From assembly GCA_037176845.1 (NCBI GenBank), contig JAYKXP010000207.1:1-64000 (forward strand): DNA of 64,000 nt. Direction: 5' to 3'. Below, piece after piece: positions 1 to 10,540 of the stretch. Positions within the stretch are counted from its first letter, which is position 1; every line of letters starts with the position of its first letter. Under the pieces are notes generated by a model. That model saw nothing but the letters and a program-made list of their open reading frames with translations. It was not told where the DNA came from and did no database searches. Position numbers and translations under genes: made by a program. The DNA comes from Paramarasmius palmivorus. Its lineage: Eukaryota; Basidiomycota; Agaricomycetes; Agaricales; Marasmiaceae.

Positions 1-771
1 TTGCATCCCCGCTGCAAGAGCTGCATGGAATTCATGTCCCTGGCAAGCAGATTAATTAGTGCGTAGTTGTGCTAGCATTCGAGACTTGCCTTCTCCAAGT
101 ATAATACTACCAAACATCTCCATGTGGTGCGTATGTTCTTCGTTCGTATACTCATGGCCATAGATAACGTAGAGACGAAGTAACCCGCTACGAGTTGGCG
201 GAGGGTACAAGTTGAGGATCTGGTGTTTTTCATGCATGAATCGCGCGCGTCCAAGCGAGTTATAGGAGCAGCGATAGAACAAAGACATTGCGTTGAGGTA
301 TAAAGACGCCATTGAAGAATAGTGAAAGGGAAGGTAATCGGCAACGTGATTGGCTATTCAAACTTCGGCCGAAATCTTACACAATGGACCGCTTGGCACC
401 GAACCACCATCATCACTGAATCGCGCTTTGACGATGTCAAAGTTCTCTATGTTGTTCCCTTTGAGAACGCGTGTTCTTCTTAAACTAGTCAGTCATTAGC
501 CTAAGCATTGTGACAAAGGCTCCTGTCGCTCTAATGAATCATTTCTACTAACGACAATACTACTTTAGGTCTAGTAGGCAGCAGAATTGCCGATTTGCAA
601 GGTACCTTTATGGTCTCTATTCGTATACGTATCAGGACAATGGGTGATTGCAGCTTATTTTGCTACCGAAGTGTGCGTTAAACTCGTTTCTAGGTTACCA
701 GGCACAAGTTCACGCACCTTTCCTAACGCTAAACACGCCTCATCCATGATCAATATGCAGAAAGAGACTGG
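1..771. other. No confident gene
   Basis: The only open stretch of note is a minus-strand frame of 86 codons at 52-312 that overlaps a second open frame. It has no recognisable motif and no clear splice partners. I see nothing else I can support. Confidence 0.4.
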
Positions 772-1013
772 CTACGCCTTCCTGGGCGGTGGTGGATAAT
801 CGCAAACCTATTCATAGGCAGCGATGAGTCGAACGTCAAAGCAAATGGCAGAGAACATGGAAGTACCTTCGTTGAATTACTTACTGATTGGTGAAGGCAC
901 CAAAATTGCTGGCAACAGTCCGAGTCCGTGTTGCATGCTTGATAGCGGACTCTACAAGCCGCGACCATAGACGATACTGAGAAAGCGAGGATAATTTGGC
1001 GGACAAGTTTCAT
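772..1013 (-). CDS. Small secreted six-cysteine knottin-like protein
   Basis: Two exons on the minus strand, 885-1013 and 772-807, joined across a 77-nt intron (GTAAGT donor, AG acceptor, phase 0), give a 54-residue precursor ending in TAG. Residues 1-19 are a typical signal peptide: a basic start, a hydrophobic core and an Ala-Ala cleavage site. The mature peptide of about 35 residues starts at the first cysteine. Its six cysteines are spaced C-x6-C-x5-CC-x4-C-x5-C, the order of inhibitor-cystine-knot (knottin) peptides, followed by a short proline-rich tail. The sixth cysteine comes only from exon 2; unspliced reading loses it. That the intron is needed to complete the knot supports the model. 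A TATA box lies 44 nt upstream. Role unknown: effector, antimicrobial and inhibitor functions are all possible. The fold is inferred from spacing alone. Confidence 0.6.
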
Positions 1014-1056
1014 GGCGGACTTTGTGCTATTTTTCCTGCCAGTGTGAGTAGCAGGC

Positions 1057-1062
1057 TTTATA
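1057..1062 (-). promoter_or_regulatory. TATA box of the knottin-like gene
   Basis: TATAAA on the minus strand ends 44 nt before the ATG at 1013, a plausible core promoter spacing for a fungal gene with a short leader. Confidence 0.45.
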
Positions 1063-1069
1063 CCTATGG

Positions 1070-1724
1070 TTCATAGCTAATTGCCACAGCTCAGTTGATT
1101 TTTAGTAGCCACGTTAAATAAGTTGTGCCTGTCCTTTCAGGGACCCGAGCAATCCTATTCGATGAAGGCACAGGCAAAGTTTACCAAATCTTGACCAAAT
1201 CTTTCTAACTCGCTGTTCGAGGGCAAGATGAATTAGCGATTCACGGGCTTCGGGTCTCTGTCTGCTGTCACACCGGAACTGTAAAATATTCCGCTCGGAA
1301 GGATTCTGCGTAGATATGGCGCATATCCAACGTATATGAGCCAAAACTGAAAAGAGCTGGGATCCTTCAGCAATCACCGCCAATAATATCGGCGAAACTT
1401 CCATATCGGGAAAATTCCTCACCTGAAAAATATAATATCACCGAATATCTCCAGGAAGTTGAGTTATTGGCTAACATATTCAATTTCTTTTTGCTGTTCC
1501 TTCGAGCGGAATAATTTCCGTTCCTGGTGTGTGTGTAACCCAATGCGCCACACGAGACGCTGGTTGTAATGGCACTTGGTCCGCCGAGACAGCCCTCAGG
1601 CTCGGAAGACAAGCTGACATCTTGCCTTGAGTCGCGAATATCAAGCTACAATGAACGTGTAATGATACTATTCAGTAAAATTCGGGTATACACGAAACTG
1701 TGGCAGTAAAAGAATGTGGTATTT
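1070..1724. other. Intergenic, nothing recognised
   Basis: Short open frames occur on the minus strand (for example 1114-1422 and 1367-1612), but none has family resemblance, a signal peptide or coherent splice sites. Confidence 0.4.
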
Positions 1725-2452
1725 CTACAGGCCCAATGTGGCAAGCACTAGCCCGAACCCGATCGACTTCAAGAGACCTGCAACATCGACGAGCCTAAGG
1801 GGAATGGCTGAGTCGTAAAATCTAAAGGGAAATGAGAGCTGACTTACAAGACGGCGACGAGCTTGAGTACACCCGCAAGGAGAAGCTCAACACCCAACAG
1901 GAGTTTGTTGAGGGTAATTTTGAGTGTCACCAAAAGTCCGCCAACGACGGGGAGCTTAGCACCGGAGAGCAGGAGCTTATCGAGAGTCTTCGTAACCGTC
2001 TGACCATGGATTATGAGCGTGGAGTATACAAAGAAGTCTGACTGACGACACTTACAATTAAAATTCCAGCGATCACTTTGGCGAGCTCATCTTTCTTGTG
2101 ACCTTTCTTGTCTCCACCTTTGAGACTGAAGGCAGTCATGTCGGCATCGGCAGCTGAAAAAGCATCCTGGAGCTCAGAGATGAGAGGGGCAACGTTCTCG
2201 TCGGTAGCAGAGCCACTGTCAACCAAGGCATCTATGCTGTTGCGTGAGTATCTGGGTGTTATAGCAATAACAGAACACACCGATCTGAGGAAGAACTCTG
2301 TCGGTGACTGCTTGCAAGTTGGTAAACACATCCTCAATGCTGTCTGCCTGCTGGCGCTTCTCAACCTCGACGCCGTTGATAGGCTTAGCGAAGGTGAAGA
2401 GACCGAGAGTCAGGATGAAGACGAGGAATGAGACGATGCGAGAGGAGATCAT
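1725..2452 (-). CDS. Small secreted hydrophobic-tailed protein (agaricomycete family)
   Basis: Four exons on the minus strand, 2281-2452, 2056-2231, 1848-1999 and 1725-1794, close in frame to 189 residues. All introns are 46-57 nt with GT-AG ends. The N-terminus is a signal peptide (residues 1-22) followed by a KR pair near residue 32 that could be a Kex2-type site. The middle is a helical, Ala/Ser-rich segment with a run of lysines. The C-terminal third is a series of leucine-rich amphipathic or hydrophobic stretches (LLL, LLAGVLK, GLVLATLGL at the end). This resembles short secreted proteins common in Rhizoctonia-type genomes whose function is unknown; the resemblance is from memory. A second possible acceptor for exon 4 would add eight residues. 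The 5' start is supported by a TATA box 45 nt upstream. Confidence 0.7.
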
Positions 2453-2495
2453 GTTGAGAGGTGCCGTCTGCTGGAGATTGACTAGTGAGATACCA

Positions 2496-2504
2496 TATTT
2501 TATA
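2496..2504 (-). promoter_or_regulatory. TATA box of the small secreted protein gene
   Basis: TATAAAATA on the minus strand, about 45 nt before the ATG at 2452. Confidence 0.5.
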
Positions 2505-2529
2505 CCCTTCCGTGATGATATTTCCTCTT

Positions 2530-3600
2530 GTTTGCCACAGGAAAGAAAAGATACAGCTCCAGAGAATGGTAATGGTGTGCAGTAAAACATACGAACAATC
2601 GGAGTTCTTGGGTTTGGGAAATGACATACTAATATGCATGGTTTTTGGCTTCGAAACTAATTCAATCAGCAAGCACGGTGTAGGAAGAGCGGAAGAAGTC
2701 TTAATCTAATGTATTATCAGCTTCATGACGGCGAGCTTCATGATTCGGATGATGCGACGAGCTTTGAAAATTTGAAGGCCTGCTTTAGGGGCACGAGCCC
2801 TAGAATGTGAAAGCTGGCACGATAATTGTATGAAATGAAGAGACTTTGAGGAAAGCTACTCCTCGATCCAGCCGTCCAAGCTTGGTATTTTAGGTGGGTA
2901 ATGCGATCCATCGAAGCTCGCGCGTTGCCATAGATAGCCTATAGGTTATAGCAGTATACCTTGAATGACAGATCAAATAGAACGCGACTCCGAGTGAGTA
3001 ATCAGAATGAAAGCCATTGGGTGTGAGAACGCGATCAACACCGAAGTTACCACATTGGTCGATTGCGACATTTTGAGAAAGCTGGACTGTCCATGGTAGG
3101 TCTAATTAGAGTGTTGCCAGCACATAGAACAGTAACCGTATATTATTCCAAGAAGTTGATGACCTTCCGAAGACAAATGAAATGGAAGGAATCGAGTATA
3201 GAATCGTCATCAGCGGTGGTGGGATAATTTTGACCTGGTTCGTGGGCGTTATAGTTCAGCATCTATTTCCGCAAAGATAAGAGGCAGAATAGTTCTGAGG
3301 TCGACGGGGAGAATGGAATGATACAGCATGAGGAGCAAACGAGATGATGAATGTCACGGTGTGAGTCGAAGTTCTATTTGAAATACTATTTGCTTTTCAA
3401 TGAGGCAGCGCAGAACCCTAACCTCATTCTCATCATGTGATCAAGGTGCAATTCTCGAGCAGAATTTCTTTCCTCAAGAAACATGGGAGGAGACTAGGTC
3501 CGAGTTGCCCTTGAATGGCATATATTCAATCCCTCGAGGAAGACTGACGAGTACCGGGGATTCTTTTCAACAAATGGAAGTATGAGGATGAATTATGCCT
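2530..3600. other. Intergenic, nothing recognised
   Basis: About 1 kb between the secreted-protein promoter and the 3' end of the GH35 gene. Open frames are short and show no family features. Confidence 0.45.
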
Positions 3601-3601
3601 A

Positions 3602-6600
3602 TCAATCTCGGCCTTCCGGGGACCAAGAAGGATTATTGACTACGACTTCGTCTACGCCACCTTCGAAAATCCCATCGAGCGTTAGGCTAAGTTGTGGAGT
3701 AACGGCTACATCGGGCAGTTCTGCCCACAAAGCAACGGCCACGGTACTGTGAGTGAGCAAAGACATGGTAAGCATATCTGCGGTGAGCAGGGTAAGGACA
3801 GGGTCGTACTTTGTTCCGCTATAGTCGAGAATCCCTTGATGCACTGGGAATTTGGCTTGTGGGCTGAGTGATTGCAGTGAGCCAGGGGACAGAAACGCTC
3901 AGAAGCATTGCTCACCCTATGTTTCCGATTCTCTTTCCCATCATCCATCCATTCACGAAAAGATAGGCTCGGTATGGTTGACCAAACTCCTCCTGGAAGT
4001 TGAAGCTCAACATAACATCATTGCCAGATGGAATGTTCAGGTCGAAGGTGGTAACGAAAAATCCCACACCAGCAAGCCCATTGGGTAGTCCTGTGGATAG
4101 GTTTCGCGTTTCCCAAGACGATGTATCGAAGCCAGGTAGATGCCACCCCTTGCGCTCGCCAAATGTGCCTCCTTCGTTGAGAACGCCGCGCGTTTTGTCT
4201 GGGAAACTGGGTTTTGGATATGTCATAAACTTGTCAGGTAACGTCCTCGAGCGAAGAACCTACTTGGTGTACCCGCCGATCTTGCCTTGCACCTTCCAGG
4301 TGGTGATGTTGCCATCATTAAGCTTGAACCCACGAACTCCACGAGGTGTCTTCATGCTGTTACTATTCACTAGAAGCCCGTTGGTAAGGCTTACGTTTCA
4401 AAGGAACTGAAGGACGACACTTGCCTTCCGCCTCGTCAAAGCCCATGTTGTCCTAAGAGAAAGTGTCGACCTCCAGATCTGCTTATAAGGTTTTCACGGC
4501 GTACCTGGATGACCGTAATCACATTGTCTTCACCTTCCAATAAGGCGCCTTCTGGAAATGTGTATACCTGATCCGTTTCTATAATGTCGGGGAGACCAAT
4601 GGTAGAGCTAATGATTTAGTCAGCTCGAAGAAACGATGTTGTGTGAAATTCACCTACTTGCCGAATGTGGTGTTCACGAACACATCGTTGAGCCATACAG
4701 ATGCAGCAAAGGCTTGGATGGAAGAAGCATGAGCAAGTGTCAACAAATTGATGAATTGAGCGTACCTTCACCGCCATTGATGGACAAATTAACGCTCTTT
4801 GTATCCGTAGTGCCGTTGAAATGGCCTCTGTACAAGACGATGTTCTCGCAACTAAACGATAGTTGTATCAGTTACACGACGTCCCGAACTGACGTAGCAC
4901 TTACAATCCGTAATCGCAAGGATACAGCACTCGCCCATCACCATATAACATAGGAGGAATGTTCGTTGTAGTATGGTTCGCCACAAGCCAGCTCGAGTCA
5001 TCGAAACCGCTCTGGATCTCCGGAAGACTATCCGCAAACTTCCACTCGCCCAGCTCCGGTATGGCGATACCAGTAACTTCCCCGCTCACCGCGTGAGGGA
5101 TGGTAGCAGTGAGGATTGATGTGGAGTTCGAAGAGGTGGTAGTAAGAGACACCTGCTGGCCATTCCACGATATGCTATTGACACTCTTGGGTGCAATGAC
5201 AGACAACATAACGCCTCCTGCACCTTCGCTGATATTGAGATCACCTCTCAGATCTAGCTGACCATCTGAAATGGCGGCTGAACGAACGAGGTACGGCCCC
5301 CCGACGAGAATCGACTGGTTGGTTCCAAACGACCAGAAGTTGGCGAAGGGATCAGAGTCGGTGCTAGCGGCGGCAATGAGGGGAGACCAAAACGTATTCA
5401 CGGTCTTGGAATCGGCGTATAAGATGAGTTGGGTATCTGAGTCATAAACCGTGATGAGGCCTTGGACACCCTCAAGGAATGACACAATAGTCTCGTTGTT
5501 TGCGGTGTTGCTGGTGCTAAACATCACGTTGGGCGGAGGTGTCATGAATGGATTCGGTGTACCAGTGAACTTGATGGCAGCAACATGCTCCTCTCGTGAA
5601 TCACCATGAAGGAGCAACACGTCTCTGCTATCAATGACGCCAGCGAAAAAGGCTTGTGCGGTCGAATAGAGCGCCCTCGAGTTATTGCCAAACTTGTAGT
5701 CAGTGACTATAACCTTAGATCTTCGTCCAGAAAGAGTGATTGGTGTTAGGTCGGAAATTTCCAGAGAAGTACCGTCAGCTGTAGTCACGTTCAAGCGGAA
5801 TGTGCTAATTTCACTAAACAGGAGGCATTAGCGCTGGAAACCAAGGGCAGTGTGAACGAACACCCACGTTGACGTGGAGTCATTTTGTCTGACAATCCAG
5901 AAACCAGCACCACTATCCGGGTTTCGGAGTAATGTCACGAAGGCCGGAGGTGTACCATTGACAGAGATAACTGCGCCCTCCGAGAGGCCAGTAGAGGTAT
6001 CTCCAATCCAGTCGGTTTTGTAGAACTCGGGAGAGCTGCGCAAAAAGATGGATTGAGCCTTGAGTTCGGAGAACTTTGTAGTAAGCATCCGAGATTCAGT
6101 GATCTGTGTATGTCGCCGTTCAAAAGAGAGGTAGAGCTTGTAAAAGGAAGGGTACTTACAGCTGAACCATAATCATAAGAGGTATAAACCTGCGTGCAAC
6201 GTAAGACATGGATGTTCAAGTGCGCAAAGGTATACTCACGCCGCTACAAAGCATTATAAGTTGGTAGTTCCGAACGAGAAACACAGCTTGGACTCACTGC
6301 CATGGCATCCCGCCCCAAGATGTTCCACCGTAAGTCATGTAATAGTTGATGAGCTTCGCATTAGAGGCCCACAGTTGAAGGTCAAACACGGATTGAAAGT
6401 CAGCGCCGGTAAGCTCCCGACACCTTTCATATCCTACAGCAAGAGATTCAGCGACTGGACAACCGTGGGACGTGTTGGCTTACCAGGTGCATTTCGGCCC
6501 CAGTTATCGAACGTGCCACCTTGAAATTCTATAAAGCACCAAAACTAAAACGAGTGAGGAACAGAATGCAAAAGGGTGACATACCAGGGAAATACCACGG

Positions 6601-7877
6601 TTGAGATGGGTTGACTTCTGCATGATACTGGTGATAGTTCAACGTTACGGGTCGCCAGACGTCTGGATGAGAGCAATCAAAACCTTGCGGGTAGCTGTCG
6701 AGACTGGAGGTTGACGAATGGATCAACATAGTCAGCGCTCCAGAGACTATTCACTGACCCATAGAGATCGACAGCGCCCTACAGAAAGATAAGACAGGTG
6801 TAGAACAATGAGCTGGTTACACTTACCGTCCCGTTAATGAAATTCCTACCCATGCCGGGGTCATTGTAGGTCAAGGGCACTACAATTCCGCTATTCGGGT
6901 CCCGGTATGCTGCTTCGAGCTCGGCGAAGTATTCGGCCCCGTCTTCTTGGTTGTATTCATTGTCTGGAGGGTCGTTAAGATCTGGTCAAGGGCCAAGAAA
7001 GCAACACCTTACCAATTTGGATGCCAATAACCGGTCCCCCTGCAGTAATCTGGTTGTCACGGGTGTTCTCGATAATTCCTTGGATATATTCTTGCCACGC
7101 AGCACGCCAATCGCTATCATTAGAGCGCAGGTTCCCTGCGATCTCAGTCGTAGTCCAATGAGGAAGCCCACCAGCCGATGTTTCTGCGTTGATGTACTAT
7201 AGGAAGAATCATGAGTTCATCGCATAAACATATCACGAACTATTGTAACTTCTCACCGGGCCTAAATTAGAACGTCCAGATGTTAGTGACATTACACAAT
7301 ATCATGTGTATCGAGCTCACCTGGTCGAAGCACCACCCAAATACCAGCTTCTTTTGCCGCGTCATATAGTGGTTGGAGTGCACGCCATCCGTCGAAATCC
7401 ACAATTCCTCGTGAAGGGTTGATCACACCCATATGGACGTATACACTGACGCCATTGAGGCCCGCGGCTTTGAACTTCTGAAGAATGTCAGGCCACAATG
7501 AGGGTACCGGGAGTCGGAAAGTGTGAAATTCGCCTGAACTGCGACCATATGAGAGCAGGGAACAATGAAAAATGAAACGAGACGCACTGGAGAAAAACCC
7601 TCTGTCCTTTGATAATGAGGCTGTAATTATCGAACTGAACCTGTTCTGTAAATGATTCTGCGAGATTTCTGCTTGTTGAAATGTCTCCAACGTCTGGCGT
7701 GTCTGTTCGAGCTAACACGTCCACTCGCTCCCCGAAAACTGCTGGTGACGAAGAGAATCCTGAACCAGTAGAAATAATGCCAGACCAAGGCGATATCGTT
7801 GCAACCACAACCGACACCGCTACCATCAACATCCAAAATCGCATCCCTCTTCGTTCCATCCGGTACTGTTGGGTCAT
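3602..7877 (-). CDS. Secreted GH35 beta-galactosidase, many exons
   Basis: Glycoside hydrolase family 35 enzyme, about 1,000 residues, expected to release terminal beta-galactose from plant or other polysaccharides outside the cell. It reads from ATG at 7877 (an inner ATG at 7859 is an alternative) to TGA at 3602, through roughly 18-20 exons. The N-terminus carries a hydrophobic signal or anchor segment. The catalytic barrel follows, with FHTFRLPVPSLWPD and VYVHMG near the start. The acid/base motif GIQIDNEY is created by splicing at about 6960-7010, and the nucleophile motif EFQGGTFDNWG by splicing at about 6500-6580. A YYMTYGGTSWGG-type stretch lies near 6300. Downstream come the beta-galactosidase middle domains and a C-terminal jelly-roll region (SFNFQEEFGQPYRAYLFVNG) that ends the protein. 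Both catalytic glutamates are present, so the enzyme looks intact. I did not fix every exon boundary. Confidence 0.88.
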
Positions 7878-8696
7878 GTCTTGATGAAAGTGAGAGTGGT
7901 TCTTGCCATCTTGAACGGTAGATTTATTCACGGTATAAGTACCCATGAATTCCCTGACGTAGAAAAGAATTTTTATCAAGGTCGCATGACAATGTGTGGT
8001 GGGAGCGAGGAAGCAAGGGACGTTGTGCACAGACCAGGTCAAGGGCTGTCAAGAGGGTTGAACTGATGAACCGAGATTCCACGCGGTTATCTTATCGCGA
8101 AGGAAGGCGATTATTTCATCTGCAACGTCAATCACACCCACGAAGAATCGCTTTTTGATAGGCATAAATTCTCACGAACAATTTATATTTAACTAAGATT
8201 GGCATTTCTTGCGTTTTTCAATGACGCAAAGACACATTAAAACACGAGATGATACAGCTAGGGTTTTACTCCATCAGAGATATTTCAAGTGCGTCAAACC
8301 GATAAAAGTTCCGAGATATTGGGAGTGTATGAGTAAATTTCTTAGTCGGAGACAGGATAAAGATATACCATCTTAATACGTATTGATGCGTACCGAGTTT
8401 TTTACTACGAATATCTAGCAAGGAAATCAAAACATTATATATACAGAGATCCACTATTCATACATCTGTCGTTTTTCCATGAGAAACATGCAATAGCCCG
8501 CTAGCGCCCGCTGGCGGAAGCTGAGCCGAGGTTCATCGTCCGCCGGTGGACAATATAAAACAAGAAAACTCTGCAGGCTGACGCGTTCGGTATCCGTATC
8601 GCAGCTGTTTTTCAAGCAAGGTGCTGCCAGTAGATCCCGGTGGCCAGTTCGTGATTCCGCCATTACCATTGACCTATCTTAGCTACAACAGACACG
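7878..8696. other. Intergenic, 5' flank of the GH35 gene
   Basis: AT-rich sequence with no ORF that shows coding features. It separates the GH35 start from the 3' end of the next minus-strand gene. Confidence 0.45.
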
Positions 8697-9907
8697 TTAG
8701 TACAATGACTGAGTACGAAAGAAATGGGGCGTACTGTGATTCCATGAATTGTAATGAAATGCATCTGCAGTTTTGCCCTTCATGGATTCCATCTCGCGCC
8801 TTCCTGCAACGTAGACCTTCGAGCCCTTGTACGACCAATGTATAGTGATCTTGCGCTGCCCCCCTGCATGGTATCCCCGCACGGTCCAGTGATGATCGAC
8901 GGAATGGGGTCCTCGTCTGACGGAAGACACGAGAAGATGAAAACCAGGTGAAAAGTGAACATATAGCTTACAGTAGGCTGAGATGAGAGATGTAATGAGC
9001 GAGCAAAACCTTTCCGTGACGTCTAGCTAATTTGCTGAGTAGTTGGGGAGCCCGCGAACGACACGATTTATCGAGATTTCGGTGAATTAGCAAGTGCATG
9101 CCTGAATTTTGAGAGAGGGAGAGCACAAAGATGGATTGCCTGTGACAATGCTGTGACAATGCTGTGACACGCGGCTCACCTTTTACTTGCCCTTTCCTCA
9201 CGTCCACACTCGAACACTCTGGACGCCATCCAATGTTCCAGGTATGATTGGCACCATCGTATGCGTTTCCGAGGATGATAAAGGCCCCTAGACAATAACG
9301 AGTGTGCGTCGAACATCGATGAATGGCTCGAATAAACTCACAATGAGACCGATCCAGCCAACGAAACTGAGTATGTATGTCGAAGTCGAAGGAGTCCACG
9401 TAGCCGAGAACGGAAGAGAACACAACAGACCCATTTCATCATTTGACCTCTCCCATCGGCTCCTAATCCCAGAACCGGAACATTCGCCTGACCGTCTTCC
9501 ATGAACCATACACCCTTTACTTTCATCCTCAATAGCATGGCAGGAAGAGCAAGTCTCGGCCCAAAGCATGAACTGCCTGTCATTGATTTTGGGTCGCACA
9601 CCAGATCTTTACCCTGCCCAGTACCTTTCATTCCTTCTAAACGACACCCACGCAGCATCTATCCGTGCCCAGGATCTCTCCTCCGTCCTCGTCGTTGCGT
9701 TGCCCACCAGACGTGCCAATACCACACCCACTCGCTACGTTTGCATTATATGCTGCTTGACGCTGCTCGTTTACCGACTCTTCGGTGCTGCGAGCGCATG
9801 GATGGGATAATGAAGGGCGAGAGAATGGTAAGGATTAGCAACGACATATCCTTAACATCATTGGTATCCGCTACATGCGCTTCACCTTCTATGCCTTCCT
9901 GTTCCAT
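8697..9907 (-). CDS. Membrane protein with an unrecognised conserved C-terminal domain
   Basis: Exons chain on the minus strand from a likely ATG at 9907 to a stop at 8697. The early part is acidic, then a hydrophobic helix (SLLILTILSPFIIPSM). A later exon ends in a second helix that continues across an intron (VGWIGLI into GAFIILGNAY). The next exon runs into VLLAHYISHLSLL, and a phase-2 intron (8917-8971) joins this to a domain with the conserved core RGPH..D.HW..RGY.AGG..KIT.HW...SKVYVAGRRE at 8790-8916. The same domain, at the same intron position and phase, recurs in a truncated copy at 61657-61997, which supports the splice model and shows that the domain is under constraint. I do not recognise the family. 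The start codon and the intron near 9760 (donor GTCGGT) are the weakest parts. Confidence 0.5.
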
Positions 9908-9909
9908 TG

Positions 9910-10540
9910 TGCCGATCTGGTCAGAGTTCTCGAACGCCTGGTTGACTACATCGGGTACTCGACTCAGATGCTATGGTCTTTCGACATTGGAGCTATACAT
10001 GGACAAGATCTAGAGACGGATCAGAGATGAATACGTGAGAGCAAAGGTATTCATTGACCTTGGTACGCTTTGATACTCTGTCCAACTAGTGACCTGTGCT
10101 CAAGGACACCACTCCTTAGGCTAGCATTTGGCCATAATCTTGTAGCTGGCTGACGCTGTAAAGACCGATTGGTCGTTACGATAATGAACATTCGAGGAGC
10201 AATCGTTCAGTCTCCACATAGCTGGATGATACTCAGATCTTCCCGTATCAACGAGGTAGTCCGATACCAATGCAGCTTCGACCCGCTTTCTGGTCTTCAG
10301 TGTAGATGCTGATCTATGATGCTTAGCATTGGACCTGGAACAAAGGAGAACACAACGTTTAAATTTGCGAAGTTCGAATGCCTGGCACCAACGTACTCCA
10401 CTTTATTGACGATGGCTAATTGAGTACATTATGGGCCAGGTAGTAGACATAGGCACTCGTTTGGATAGATGGCTCCCTGAGCATACTGGGGATAGCCAGA
10501 AGGTGGCCAGGGTGTTCGTCAAGTTAATTCTGTAGAAAGT
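9910..10540. other. 3' flank of the transposase gene
   Basis: No supported gene. If the transposase belongs to a CACTA-type element, one terminus should lie here, but I could not find a terminal inverted repeat by eye. Confidence 0.35.

Noticed and set aside
9501..10013. 170-codon plus-strand ORF
   Set aside because: Antisense to exons of the minus-strand membrane-protein gene, which have helices, splice sites and a paralogue.
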